Assembly: GCA_030632865.1 (NCBI GenBank)
Contig: DAOVTY010000150.1
Span: 1 to 7,745 of the forward strand
Origin: Bacteroidota bacterium
GTDB taxonomy: Bacteria > Bacteroidota > Bacteroidia > Bacteroidales > Prolixibacteraceae
Length of the DNA: 7,745 nucleotides
Direction of reading: 5' to 3'
The translations under genes and the position numbers were made by a program. Positions 1-6,866 of the stretch are shown here, in pieces. The stretch's first letter is position 1; each line of letters begins with the position of its first letter. The notes under the pieces were generated by a model. The model saw only the letters and a list, made by a program, of their open reading frames with translations. It had not been told where the DNA came from and did not search any database.

Positions 1-38
1 ACATTAAATACCGTTATAATATTTAAAATTAAAATAAG

Positions 39-1046
39 ATGAAAGTTGCAATTGTAGGTGTGAGTGGTGCGGTAGGACAAGAATTTTTAAAAGTGCTTGC
101 CGAGCGAAATTTCCCAATGGATGAACTAGTAATTTTTGGATCGGCAAGAAGTGCTGGTAAAAAATATGATTTCAAAGGAAAATCCCTGACTGTGAAAGAA
201 TTAAAACACGGAGATGATTTTAAAGATATTGATATTGCACTTACTTCGGCAGGTGCAAGTATCTCAAAAGAATATGCATCTACAATTACAAAACATGGTG
301 CAATTATGATCGATAATTCAAGTGCATTTCGTTACGATGATGATGTGCCTTTAGTTGTACCAGAAGTAAATGCGAGTGATTCGAGAAATAGGCCTCGAAA
401 TATTATTGCCAACCCCAATTGCTCTACTATACAAATGGTTGTTGCGCTAAAACCGATCGAAGATATATCTAAAATTAAAAGAGTTAGGGTGGCTACTTAT
501 CAGGCAGCAAGTGGTGCAGGAGCACAAGGAATAGCTGAATTAGAACAACAAGTGCAAGATGTTGCTAATGGGAAACCGGTTAAAGTTGAAAAATTTCAAC
601 ACCAATTGGCAATGAATGTGATTCCTCATATCGATGTTTTTTTAGATAACGATTACACAAAAGAGGAGATGAAAATGAACTGGGAGACTAAAAAAATTAT
701 GCACACTAGTGCAGAAGTTAGTGCAACTTGTGTTCGCATTCCGGTTGCTCGAGCGCACTCTGAAGCAATTTGGGTTGAAACTGAAAACCCTGTTTCGGTA
801 GCAGAAGTTACCAATGCATTCGAAAACTTCGAAGGATTAACTGTGGTTGATAATCCTACAAAAAATGAATACCCGATGCCGCTTTTTGTATCCGGAAAAA
901 ACGATGTTTACGTTGGTAGAATTCGAAAAGATGTTACCGACCCAAATAGTATTACTTTTTGGTGTGTTGGCGATCAAATTAAAAAAGGTGCAGCTTTAAA
1001 TGCGGTGCAAATTGCCGAATGGCTGATAGAAAATAAAGAGGTGTAA
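39..1046 (+). CDS. asd: Aspartate-semialdehyde dehydrogenase
   Basis: This cytoplasmic enzyme reduces L-aspartyl-4-phosphate to L-aspartate 4-semialdehyde with NADPH. It is the branch point towards lysine/diaminopimelate, threonine and methionine. The 335-residue protein has the usual family length and appears complete. The N-terminal Rossmann loop GVSGAVGQE lies at residues 7-15. The substrate loop DNSSAFR is at 92-98. The catalytic cysteine is Cys128 in NPNCST, followed by TYQAASGAGAQG at 153-164 with Gln155. The acid/base histidine is His240 in RIPVARAHSE. The C-terminal GDQIKKGAALNAVQIAEW (311-328) is the classic dimer/NADP-domain ending. The ATG at 39 begins exactly at the conserved MKVAIVG start. 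There is no Shine-Dalgarno sequence, only an A-rich leader, as is normal in Bacteroidota. Only 38 bases of upstream sequence are visible, so its promoter and any operon partner are unknown. It converges on hflX. Confidence 0.97.
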   Translation: MKVAIVGVSGAVGQEFLKVLAERNFPMDELVIFGSARSAGKKYDFKGKSLTVKELKHGDDFKDIDIALTSAGASISKEYASTITKHGAIMIDNSSAFRYDDDVPLVVPEVNASDSRNRPRNIIANPNCSTIQMVVALKPIEDISKIKRVRVATYQAASGAGAQGIAELEQQVQDVANGKPVKVEKFQHQLAMNVIPHIDVFLDNDYTKEEMKMNWETKKIMHTSAEVSATCVRIPVARAHSEAIWVETENPVSVAEVTNAFENFEGLTVVDNPTKNEYPMPLFVSGKNDVYVGRIRKDVTDPNSITFWCVGDQIKKGAALNAVQIAEWLIENKEV

Positions 1047-1067
1047 ATTTGTTTTTATATTATTATT

Positions 1068-1094
1068 AAAGCTCGGTATTTCCGAGCTTTTTTT
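1068..1094 (+). terminator. Rho-independent terminator of asd, possibly bidirectional
   Basis: A perfect 9-bp stem (AAAGCTCGG at 1068-1076 with CCGAGCTTT at 1082-1090) encloses the loop TATTT. The T-run spans 1088-1094 and starts 42 nt after the asd stop. On the minus strand the same stem is followed by TTTAATAATA, so it may also end hflX transcripts, though more weakly. Confidence 0.88.
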
Positions 1095-1122
1095 ATGCAC
1101 AAAAAGCAGAAAAAATAACAGC

Positions 1123-2334
1123 TTACTGTTTGCCAATTTCCCACTCCGTGTTATACAGATAACTATTGTACGGAAATCGTTTTGAATGAATTTCTTTAAC
1201 TTTTTCGTATAACTCCTTTTTAAAATCTTCAATATTTTCTTTACGAGTAGCCGAAATAAAAAGTGCCGGTGCGTTACTTTTTGCCATCCACGAATTTTGC
1301 CACTCCTTTAAAGTAAAATTTTCTTTGGTTCGCGGACTTAAATCATCGTCATCCTTTTCAACATAACTAAATGCATCAATTTTATTAAAAATGTACATTG
1401 TTGGTTTATCTCCGGAATCTATCTCCTTAAGTGTGCTGTCAACAGTCTCAATCTGCTCTTCGAAACTGGGATGAGAAATATCTACAATATGCAGTAAAAC
1501 ATCAGCCTCTCGAACTTCGTCGAGTGTTGATTTAAAAGACTCTACTAAATCGTGCGGAAGTTTACGAATAAACCCAACTGTGTCGGCAAGCAGAAAAGGA
1601 AGATTCCCAATTACAACTTTCCGTACTGTTGTATCTAGCGTTGCAAAAAGTTTGTTCTCGGCAAAAACTTCCGATTTTGCCATCATATTCATAATAGTAG
1701 ATTTACCCACATTTGTATATCCTACCAGAGCTACTCGAACCATTTTACCTCTATTTTGTCGTTGAGTAGCTTTTTGCTTATCAATTTTTTTAAGCTGAAC
1801 TTTTAATCGAGAAATTTTATCGAGAATTATCCTGCGGTCCGTTTCAATCTGCGATTCTCCTGGACCACGCATTCCAATACCTCCACGCTGACGTTCGAGG
1901 TGAGTCCACAATCGAGTTAAACGGGGCAACATATATTTATACTGAGCCAATTCTACTTGTGTTTTTGCATGAGCTGTTTGCGCCCGTTTTGCAAAAATAT
2001 CAAGAATTAAATTTGTACGATCAAGAACTTTGCACTCCAATATTTTCTCAATATTCCGAATTTGTGTTGGCGATAGTTCATCGTCGAAAATAACGGTGGC
2101 GGCTTCAGTTACTTTAATGTATTTGCCAATTTCGTCAAGTTTACCAGACCCAACAAACGTTGCTTTATTTGGCACATCAAGTTTTTGCGTAAATTTCTTC
2201 AGCACAGTTGCACCGGCAGTGTCTACCAAAAATTCCAATTCATCTAAATACTCCTTGGCGTGCTTTTCGTCCTGCCCCTTTGCAATTATACCTACAATAA
2301 CTGCTGTTTCTATAATTGGTGCTGTTTCTTCCAT
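1123..2334 (-). CDS. hflX: GTPase HflX (ribosome-associated)
   Basis: HflX is a cytoplasmic GTP-binding protein that binds the 50S subunit; family members split stalled or stress-inactivated 70S ribosomes. The 403-residue protein has the family's order of domains. The N-terminal HflX domain (about 12-200) ends in the signature GGIGMRGPGESQIETDRR (151-168). A basic linker helix (about 170-198) follows. The G domain has G1 GYTNVGKS (205-212), LFATLDTT with the G2 threonine (229-236), G3 DTVG (251-254), G4 NKID (317-320) and G5 SA (361-362). An acidic insertion of about 35 residues, with DDDD and a Trp-containing segment, lies between G4 and G5. All nucleotide-binding motifs are intact. The ATG at 2334 places AVIVGI near the N-terminus, as in other HflX proteins. 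It converges on asd, and tonB lies upstream on the same strand behind its own terminator, so hflX is probably transcribed alone. Confidence 0.95.
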   Translation of the reverse strand: MEETAPIIETAVIVGIIAKGQDEKHAKEYLDELEFLVDTAGATVLKKFTQKLDVPNKATFVGSGKLDEIGKYIKVTEAATVIFDDELSPTQIRNIEKILECKVLDRTNLILDIFAKRAQTAHAKTQVELAQYKYMLPRLTRLWTHLERQRGGIGMRGPGESQIETDRRIILDKISRLKVQLKKIDKQKATQRQNRGKMVRVALVGYTNVGKSTIMNMMAKSEVFAENKLFATLDTTVRKVVIGNLPFLLADTVGFIRKLPHDLVESFKSTLDEVREADVLLHIVDISHPSFEEQIETVDSTLKEIDSGDKPTMYIFNKIDAFSYVEKDDDDLSPRTKENFTLKEWQNSWMAKSNAPALFISATRKENIEDFKKELYEKVKEIHSKRFPYNSYLYNTEWEIGKQ

Positions 2335-2423
2335 ATTCTATATGTAATATTTAACTCGCTGAAAATCAATAAAATTATATTAATTATAAAAACATAACAC
2401 GAATAAAGATGTTCAACAAAGGC

Positions 2424-2458
2424 AAAAAAAACTCCTGTTCCATTATTGAAACAGGAGT
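2424..2458 (-). terminator. Rho-independent terminator of tonB
   Basis: Read on the minus strand, a perfect 9-bp stem (ACTCCTGTT at 2450-2458 reversed, closing with AACAGGAGT at 2431-2439) is followed directly by a run of seven T (2424-2430). The hairpin begins 22 nt after the tonB stop at 2481. It separates tonB from hflX, whose start is 90 bp further on. Confidence 0.88.
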
Positions 2459-2480
2459 GCAAAAGTATCTTTTTAATTTC

Positions 2481-3170
2481 TTATTGCAATACAAAGTTAA
2501 TTGGCACAGTGTAAGAAACATTAACTGCTTTACCACGTTGCTTACCTGGCTTCCAAGGAGGAAGTGAGTTTACTACACGAAGTGCTTCTTTATTTAAAGA
2601 TGGGTCAACACCCCTTGCAATAGCAGCATTATAAACCTTACCATCTTTCCCAACTACAAAAGTTACATAAACTTTTCCCTGTATTCCATTCTCTTGCGCA
2701 ATTATAGGATATTTAACCGAATTTCCAATGTATTTACGCAATGCTAAATCTCCTCCCGGAAATTCGGGCATGTCTTCCACAATAAAAAATACCTCAGCAG
2801 CGTCTGCCTCCTCTTCCTCTTCTGCAACAACTACAGGAGCAACGTCAATAATAGTTTCGTCATCTGCTTCAGAATCTTCAATTTCCAATTCGTCCTCAAT
2901 TTCAACATCATCTTCTACAATGTTTAAAACCTCAACTACTTTTGGTGGTGGTGGTGGTGGTGGTGGTGTAATCTCTTTCTCGCGAGTAATTGGAATAATT
3001 TCTTCGTCTACTTCCATAGCTGCAATAGAGCCCAGCGAGTCAGCTTTTCCCTGCTTGCTTGTCCATTCAAAAGCCATAAGAGTAACTCCCAAAGCTACCA
3101 CTAATCCAACCATTAAGAATGTATTTCTTTTACTTTCCAAGTCAGCTTTTGTTGATTTTTTTAAATCCAT
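2481..3170 (-). CDS. tonB: TonB energy-transducer protein
   Basis: TonB is anchored in the inner membrane and reaches across the periplasm, passing proton-motive force from ExbB/ExbD to outer-membrane TonB-dependent receptors (SusC-like in this phylum). The 229-residue protein has a short basic cytoplasmic start (1-16), one membrane anchor (about 17-35), then a periplasmic linker with eight consecutive prolines (69-76) and two strongly acidic clusters (87-105 and 117-123). The C-terminal TonB domain (about 128-229) carries the Bacteroidota hallmarks VEDMPEFPGG (131-140), YP and GIQGKVYVTFVVGKDG (162-177), and ends in the strand VSYTVPINFVLQ. No exbB or exbD is adjacent. The prolines are encoded by eight identical CCA codons, a perfect trinucleotide repeat. 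The ATG at 3170 puts the anchor at the right distance from the N-terminus. No clear promoter was found upstream. Which receptor it serves cannot be said. Confidence 0.93.
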   Translation of the reverse strand: MDLKKSTKADLESKRNTFLMVGLVVALGVTLMAFEWTSKQGKADSLGSIAAMEVDEEIIPITREKEITPPPPPPPPKVVEVLNIVEDDVEIEDELEIEDSEADDETIIDVAPVVVAEEEEEADAAEVFFIVEDMPEFPGGDLALRKYIGNSVKYPIIAQENGIQGKVYVTFVVGKDGKVYNAAIARGVDPSLNKEALRVVNSLPPWKPGKQRGKAVNVSYTVPINFVLQ

Positions 3171-3556
3171 ATTAGTAATTTTTATTTATTTTTTTCTCTT
3201 ATTTGCCCTAAAAATTGGGGCTTAAAGATAAAAAATAATTGTTAAACACAAATTAATTTATTTCTGAAATTGTTTTTTATTACAATTCAATTTAAAGAGG
3301 CTCTTAAAACTAACTTCCCTTATTTATTTAAAATTATGAAAACAATATAAAATGAACTGTAAAATATAAGTTTTGCAAAACAGAATTAGATCTAACAAAA
3401 ACTCTACCAAAAAATAATATCAACTAAAAAAGTATAAGATAATTACTCTTATTTCCATACTATAACAGAGAATAAATTTATTAAAATATATTTTTATGAA
3501 AGAAATTTGATTGAGGTTATTTAAAAGAATTTAGAAAACTAATATTATATATATGC
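3171..3556. other. AT-rich intergenic spacer between tonB and the Gfo/Idh gene
   Basis: I see no gene here. Composition is about one-fifth G+C in a sampled block (12 of 60 at 3421-3480). The spacer must hold the tonB promoter, but neither strand shows a convincing TAnnTTTG box; the best minus-strand match, TTAATTTG at 3249-3256, misses the second consensus base. A perfect 12-bp palindrome, GTTTTGCAAAAC, lies at 3370-3381, about 200 bp upstream of tonB. Confidence 0.5.
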
Positions 3557-3576
3557 AGAGGAGAAAATTCTCCTCT
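3557..3576 (-). terminator. Hairpin 3' of the Gfo/Idh/MocA gene, candidate terminator
   Basis: A 9-bp perfect inverted repeat (AGAGGAGAA at 3557-3565, TTCTCCTCT at 3568-3576) lies 22 nt past the stop of the minus-strand gene. On the minus strand it is followed by mixed A/T rather than a clean T-run. The T-run at 3582-3589 lies on the other side, as if serving plus-strand transcription, where no gene is seen. It is likely a 3'-end or RNA-stabilising hairpin of the oxidoreductase transcript, but not a textbook terminator. Confidence 0.5.
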
Positions 3577-3597
3577 ACATATTTTTTTTGTCTATTT

Positions 3598-5064
3598 TTA
3601 AACTGATTCTGGAGATGGTATGTCAAATCCGGCATTACGCGGTTCAGCAAGCATTCTATTTGCTTCAACTGAATGATCGCCAATAAAATGTTCTGCTTCA
3701 CCATCAAATTCAAGCCAAGGTCCAACAACATAATCTGCTTTATCTTCTGGTACACCCATGCCGTCGCGTGCTATAGCATGTATTTTCATAAACTCTTCGT
3801 AAGCCAATGGATTATCACCAAACTTACCAGCTTTTGCGTTGAAAGGAACTTTTTTACCCAAACGGTACGAAGTATTCATTAAGTGCCCTAATGTGCAACT
3901 AAAGTGAGCATCCTTCATATTTCCGTTGGCCATAGATGGATCATTTGCACGGCATGCTGTAACAAAACTACCAAAAGTGCCACCAGGTGTTTGCTGAACA
4001 TCTTTAATTTTTACATCGCGCGGTTGACTTCCATTATGAGATATATATTCACCATCAATAAGTTTACCACCGTCTTCAAAATAAAACCGGTTTGTAACTT
4101 CTCTTTGGTATCCATCGTAGTTAACATTTCTTACATTGAAGAAAACTTGCTGTCCGTTTGCAAATTCGGCAACGGCAAACATCGTATTTGGGGTTTCCCC
4201 CTGATCTTCCCAAGAGAATCTTCCACCAATTGCTCTTACCTTAACGGGATGTGTATTTGCTACCTCTTCATCAAGAGCCCAATATGCAACATCCAACTGG
4301 TGAGTTCCTTGGTTATTTAACTCTCCATTTCCAACTTGCCAATTCCAATGCCAATTGTAATGCACCAAATTTTTATGATGGTGATCAATAATAGCAGGTC
4401 CTTTCCACATGTTCCAATCTAAATGTGATGGAGGTGGAGTATTCGGCTCAAAACCTATTCCACTGCGTGGTTTACAAGCTAGACCATGCGAAACTAACAT
4501 TTTGCCATATTTTCCAGACCTAATATCAGATACTTGTCTTGCCCAATTTTCTTCACTTCTTCGTTGGGTTCCATGCTGAACTACAATACCATACTTTTCA
4601 GCAGCTGCCAGTGCAACACGACCTTCATAAATATCGTGACTTGCTGGTTTTTCAACATAGCAATGTTTTTTTGCTTGCGCCGCCCAAATTACCATAAGTG
4701 AATGCCAACTGTTTGGAGTTGCAACACTAATGGCGTCTACATTTTTATCGTCAAGTACATGCCGCACATCTACAACTCCTTTTACATTGGGACTACCACC
4801 CTCTTTTTGCCGCAACTCTTTAACACGATTTTCAAGTAATAATCTGTCTGGATCAACAAGGTAGGCTATTTCCACATTGTCTTGTCCGCCAAATCCACTG
4901 ATGTGACTTTTCCCTCGGCCATTCACACCACAAACTGCTATACGAAATCGATCATTAGCTCCTAAAATTGAACCATACGATTTAGCACTAAACCCCATTC
5001 CTCCAATGGTTATTCCTGCAGTACCGAGAATACTTTTTTTGATAAAATCTCTTCTTTGTGTCAT
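3598..5064 (-). CDS. Tat-exported Gfo/Idh/MocA family oxidoreductase
   Basis: This is a probable NAD(P)-dependent sugar or polyol dehydrogenase acting outside the cytoplasm; the substrate cannot be told. The 488-residue protein starts with a twin-arginine signal, TQRRDFIKKS (2-11) followed by a small/hydrophobic stretch to about 30. The Rossmann fold follows, with the dinucleotide loop CGVNGRGKSHI (45-55), the acidic strand end LVDPD (69-73), and VATPNSWH (114-121). EKP at 138-140 contains the conserved catalytic lysine. The C-terminal half has NNQGTHQLDVAYWAL (250-264), the family position for the substrate-binding His255 and Asp258, with a Trp-rich run just before it. The family core is about 350 residues; the longer C-terminus is typical of the exported Bacteroidota/Planctomycetota subgroup. 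Such proteins probably fold with bound cofactor before export, as Zymomonas glucose-fructose oxidoreductase does. It diverges from the DUF6807 gene across 370 bp, which suggests shared control or substrate. Confidence 0.9.
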   Translation of the reverse strand: MTQRRDFIKKSILGTAGITIGGMGFSAKSYGSILGANDRFRIAVCGVNGRGKSHISGFGGQDNVEIAYLVDPDRLLLENRVKELRQKEGGSPNVKGVVDVRHVLDDKNVDAISVATPNSWHSLMVIWAAQAKKHCYVEKPASHDIYEGRVALAAAEKYGIVVQHGTQRRSEENWARQVSDIRSGKYGKMLVSHGLACKPRSGIGFEPNTPPPSHLDWNMWKGPAIIDHHHKNLVHYNWHWNWQVGNGELNNQGTHQLDVAYWALDEEVANTHPVKVRAIGGRFSWEDQGETPNTMFAVAEFANGQQVFFNVRNVNYDGYQREVTNRFYFEDGGKLIDGEYISHNGSQPRDVKIKDVQQTPGGTFGSFVTACRANDPSMANGNMKDAHFSCTLGHLMNTSYRLGKKVPFNAKAGKFGDNPLAYEEFMKIHAIARDGMGVPEDKADYVVGPWLEFDGEAEHFIGDHSVEANRMLAEPRNAGFDIPSPESV

Positions 5065-5434
5065 GTTTTAGATTTTTGTTGATTTAGATATTTATTTTAA
5101 TTGTGATTAATTGGTATAATCTTTCACGGTTTAGTTTGGTCGAAATTAATGAAAAAGAATCGAAAAGCAATAAATAATTTTTACTAAAAATATAAACCTA
5201 AACAATTTGTCTAATAAAAATATATAAATTATAATAATCTAACATTTTTTAAATTAGGATGCTTTTAGCAAAATATATTTATATTTGAAGGCAAAACCTA
5301 AATTAACAGCATAAACGAAATGTATATTTATGTGCAATTCCGAAGTCCAAAAAGAGATTATTCTTAAAAACAATAAACATCATTATAACTTAAATTAAAT
5401 ATAAACCAATATCAAAATCTAAAAAGCAAAAGTT
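5065..5434. promoter_or_regulatory. Divergent control region between the two Tat-signal genes
   Basis: This 370-bp spacer separates divergent start codons and must carry promoters for both genes. It is extremely AT-rich (18 G+C of 120 at 5161-5280) and I see no small gene in it. The only good match to the Bacteroidota -7 box TAnnTTTG is on the plus strand at 5280-5287. I found no equivalent on the minus strand and no clear operator repeat. Confidence 0.5.
5280..5287 (+). promoter_or_regulatory. Candidate -7 box for the DUF6807 gene
   Basis: TATATTTG matches the Bacteroidota consensus TAnnTTTG. It would start transcription near 5293, giving a 5' untranslated leader of about 140 nt. No TTG/TTTG -33 element is visible at the expected distance; the closest is TTAG at 5254-5257. 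In DNA this rich in A and T a chance match is possible. Confidence 0.3.
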
Positions 5435-6403
5435 ATGCAAAAAAAGACAATGAACAGACGAGCCGCAATTAAATTATCGATGGCCGCTGGTGTTGTTGCA
5501 GCAACATTTCCACATAAAGTGTGGGCAAAAGATTACAAAAAACCTGTTCCAGGGTCTGAGGGATTAACATCATACCTAAAAGATGGAGAGGTACAGTTGC
5601 GATGGAACAACATGCCACTAACTGCTTATCGTGCAAAATCTTCGCAGAAATATCCTTATTTCTATCCACTAAATGGATTAGCATCAGGAACTTCGGTAAC
5701 AACAGAATCTAGCTTGCCATATCCACATCATCGCGGATTATGGCTTGGTTGTCAGCCTCTTAATGATGGCGACTATTGGGCCGATAATGGTCTGGAATCA
5801 GGGCAAATCAGGTCAGAATTGCTCGAATTGGGTACGATTGATAAAGACTCAACAGAAATACTAAATAACTGTAAATGGGTTAGAAAAGATGCACCTTCGC
5901 CTTGGTCTGATGAACGAAAATTCACAGTTTCAATTATTAATAATAATGTTTGGGTTATTGATGCAGAGATAAAACTTACCGCCAGTGAGGATATCAAAAT
6001 TGATAGTGCCAAACACTCGTTTTTTGCTATCCGTGCAGCCTCTGATATTTCTCCTAATTATGGTGGCATTTTAATGAATTCTGAAGGGGGTATTGGAGCA
6101 GAAGGAACACTTGGCAAAGAGGCTAAATGGTGTGGCTATCATGGCCAACGAGCAGGAAATCCAGATGTTGTAGAAGGGATTGTTGTAATGACACATCCTG
6201 ATAATCCATGGAAATCCACTTGGCTAACACGCGATTATGGTCATTTATCGCCTTCTCCATTTTACTTTCTCGACGAACCATGGAAGTTAAGTAAAGGAAA
6301 ATCAATAAATCTGAAATACAGAGTTGCCATTCATGTTGGAACTCCGAAAGAAGCAGACATTAATGGCATTTACGATCAATGGCTTAAGTCGACGTCTAAA
6401 TAA
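5435..6403 (+). CDS. DUF6807 (PmoA-like) family protein with Tat-type signal
   Basis: This belongs to the DUF6807 family, long labelled 'methane oxygenase PmoA' in databases. That label is misleading: the protein has none of the membrane segments of particulate methane monooxygenase. It is 322 residues long. An N-terminal twin-arginine signal (NRRAAIKLSMAAGVVAA, 7-23) ends in a plausible cleavage site, VWA/KD, after residue 31. The mature part is a soluble beta-rich domain. Family-type motifs include YPHHRGLWLG (96-105, with paired histidines), DYWADNG (113-119), KWCGYHGQ (231-238), EGIVVMTHPDNPW (247-259) and YGHLSPSPF (269-277). The His and Trp clusters suggest a carbohydrate or metal site, but no reaction is assigned. 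The ATG at 5435 was chosen as first in frame. ATG at 5450 (Met6) would shorten the signal by only five residues and is an equal candidate. It is divergent from the Gfo/Idh gene, a partnership that recurs for this family; a joint sugar-modifying route is inference. Confidence 0.85.
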   Translation: MQKKTMNRRAAIKLSMAAGVVAATFPHKVWAKDYKKPVPGSEGLTSYLKDGEVQLRWNNMPLTAYRAKSSQKYPYFYPLNGLASGTSVTTESSLPYPHHRGLWLGCQPLNDGDYWADNGLESGQIRSELLELGTIDKDSTEILNNCKWVRKDAPSPWSDERKFTVSIINNNVWVIDAEIKLTASEDIKIDSAKHSFFAIRAASDISPNYGGILMNSEGGIGAEGTLGKEAKWCGYHGQRAGNPDVVEGIVVMTHPDNPWKSTWLTRDYGHLSPSPFYFLDEPWKLSKGKSINLKYRVAIHVGTPKEADINGIYDQWLKSTSK

Positions 6404-6419
6404 AAAATATTTTATGACG

Positions 6420-6457
6420 TAAACAAGAAGGATACTTCAAATTATTCTTCTTGTTTA
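6420..6457 (+). terminator. Hairpin 3' of the DUF6807 gene, candidate terminator
   Basis: An 11-bp perfect stem (TAAACAAGAAG at 6420-6430 with CTTCTTGTTTA at 6447-6457) and a 16-nt loop begin 16 nt after the stop codon. The following sequence is TATATTAAC rather than a T-run, so termination would rely on the AT-rich 3' arm. It separates the metabolic gene from the tRNA unit. Confidence 0.6.
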
Positions 6458-6550
6458 TATTAACAGAATTCGTATAAGAATTAACATCCAGAAAGCAAAG
6501 AGAAGCCAATATTTTTAGCGTTTATATATCTTTTCAGAATATGCGGCAAC

Positions 6551-6578
6551 TTGCAAATAAAAAATATTTCTATATTTG
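6551..6578 (+). promoter_or_regulatory. Bacteroidota-type promoter of the tRNA-Ala unit
   Basis: TTG at 6551-6553 (-33 element) and TATATTTG at 6571-6578 (perfect TAnnTTTG -7 box) are separated by 17 nt. This fits the primary sigma-factor promoter described for Bacteroides and Flavobacterium. Transcription should begin near 6584-6585, placing about 87 nt of leader before the tRNA. Confidence 0.75.
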
Positions 6579-6584
6579 CACGCT

Positions 6585-6671
6585 CAATCGGGGGATTAGC
6601 TTCCCGACATAAATCGGCACAGGCAACGTTGCTAATTCCGGAGACAAATTAAAAAGCTATTAACAATTTTT
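6585..6671 (+). ncRNA. Structured leader RNA upstream of tRNA-Ala, copying the tRNA 5' end
   Basis: This lies between the promoter and the tRNA. GGGGGATTAGCT at 6590-6601 is identical to the first 12 nt of the tRNA at 6672-6683. The leader also holds GCTAATTCC (6631-6639), which can pair with GGGATTAGC at 6592-6600 in a 9-bp stem with one G-U pair. Inside this stem a small hairpin forms from CCGA (6604-6607) and TCGG (6614-6617). It does not fold as a tRNA. It may be a leader removed by RNase P, the remnant of a deleted tRNA gene, or a regulatory element. The structure was drawn by hand and not by energy calculation. Confidence 0.4.
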
Positions 6672-6745
6672 GGGGGATTAGCTCAGTTGGCTAGAGCGTT
6701 TGACTGGCAGTCAAAAGGTCAGCGGTTCGATTCCGCTATTCTCCA
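6672..6745 (+). tRNA. tRNA-Ala(GGC)
   Basis: A complete cloverleaf of 74 nt. The acceptor stem is GGGGGAT (6672-6678) with ATTCTCC (6738-6744), and the discriminator is A at 6745. The D arm is GCTC/GAGC (6681-6684, 6694-6697). The anticodon stem is TTTGA/TCAAA with loop CTGGCAG (6704-6710), giving anticodon GGC at 6706-6708, which reads GCC and GCU. The T arm is AGCGG/CCGCT with loop TTCGATT. The acceptor stem contains the G3-U70 wobble pair, the main identity element of alanine tRNA, which confirms the assignment independently of the anticodon. CCA is not encoded (CCT follows the discriminator), so the CCA end must be added enzymatically. It is the only tRNA in the window. Confidence 0.96.
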
Positions 6746-6755
6746 CCTGATAATC

Positions 6756-6791
6756 AAAGAGTTACAGCGAAACAAGTTGTAGCTCTTTTTT
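6756..6791 (+). terminator. Rho-independent terminator of tRNA-Ala
   Basis: An 11-bp stem (AAAGAGTTACA at 6756-6766 with TGTAGCTCTTT at 6778-6788, one G-U pair) has an 11-nt loop. A run of six T spans 6786-6791. It starts 11 nt after the tRNA and closes the transcription unit. Confidence 0.85.
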
Positions 6792-6795
6792 ATTT

Positions 6796-6816
6796 GCACT
6801 AACAAAAGCACTAACA
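6796..6816 (+). repeat. Paired direct repeat GCACTAACA
   Basis: Two identical 9-mers, GCACTAACA at 6796-6804 and 6808-6816, are separated by AAA (12-bp period), directly after the tRNA terminator. The longer string ATTTGCACTA at 6792-6801 recurs exactly at 7452-7461, and ATTTGCAC also occurs in the tRNA promoter at 6574-6581. Short paired repeats beside a tRNA can be recombinase arm-binding sites, but that is inference. Confidence 0.55.
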
Positions 6817-6866
6817 TTCCATAGTAATACTGAGAGACTGCTAGATATAACAATCGGATATCCACT

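Noticed and set aside
996..1232. Minus-strand open frame across the asd/hflX junction
   Set aside because: It overlaps the ends of both real genes and the terminator, and its sequence is low-complexity basic residues.
2728..3225. Open frame on the plus strand rich in serine, 165 codons
   Set aside because: It is antisense to tonB; the Ser/Gly runs mirror the acidic and proline codons of the real gene.
3557..3589. A plus-strand terminator (stem followed by a T-run)
   Set aside because: No plus-strand gene precedes it. The T-run starts six bases after the stem, so it is listed as a 3' hairpin of the minus-strand gene at moderate confidence.
3531..3755. Minus-strand open frame of 74 codons at the 3' end of the Gfo/Idh gene
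   Set aside because: It overlaps the oxidoreductase coding sequence on the same strand in another frame and runs through its 3' hairpin.
3904..4320. Open frame on the plus strand, 138 codons
   Set aside because: It lies wholly antisense to the Gfo/Idh gene, whose motifs are intact, and its product resembles no known protein.
6590..6642. A second tRNA before tRNA-Ala
   Set aside because: It begins like the tRNA, but there is no anticodon arm or T arm and the segment is too short, so it is called a structured leader instead.
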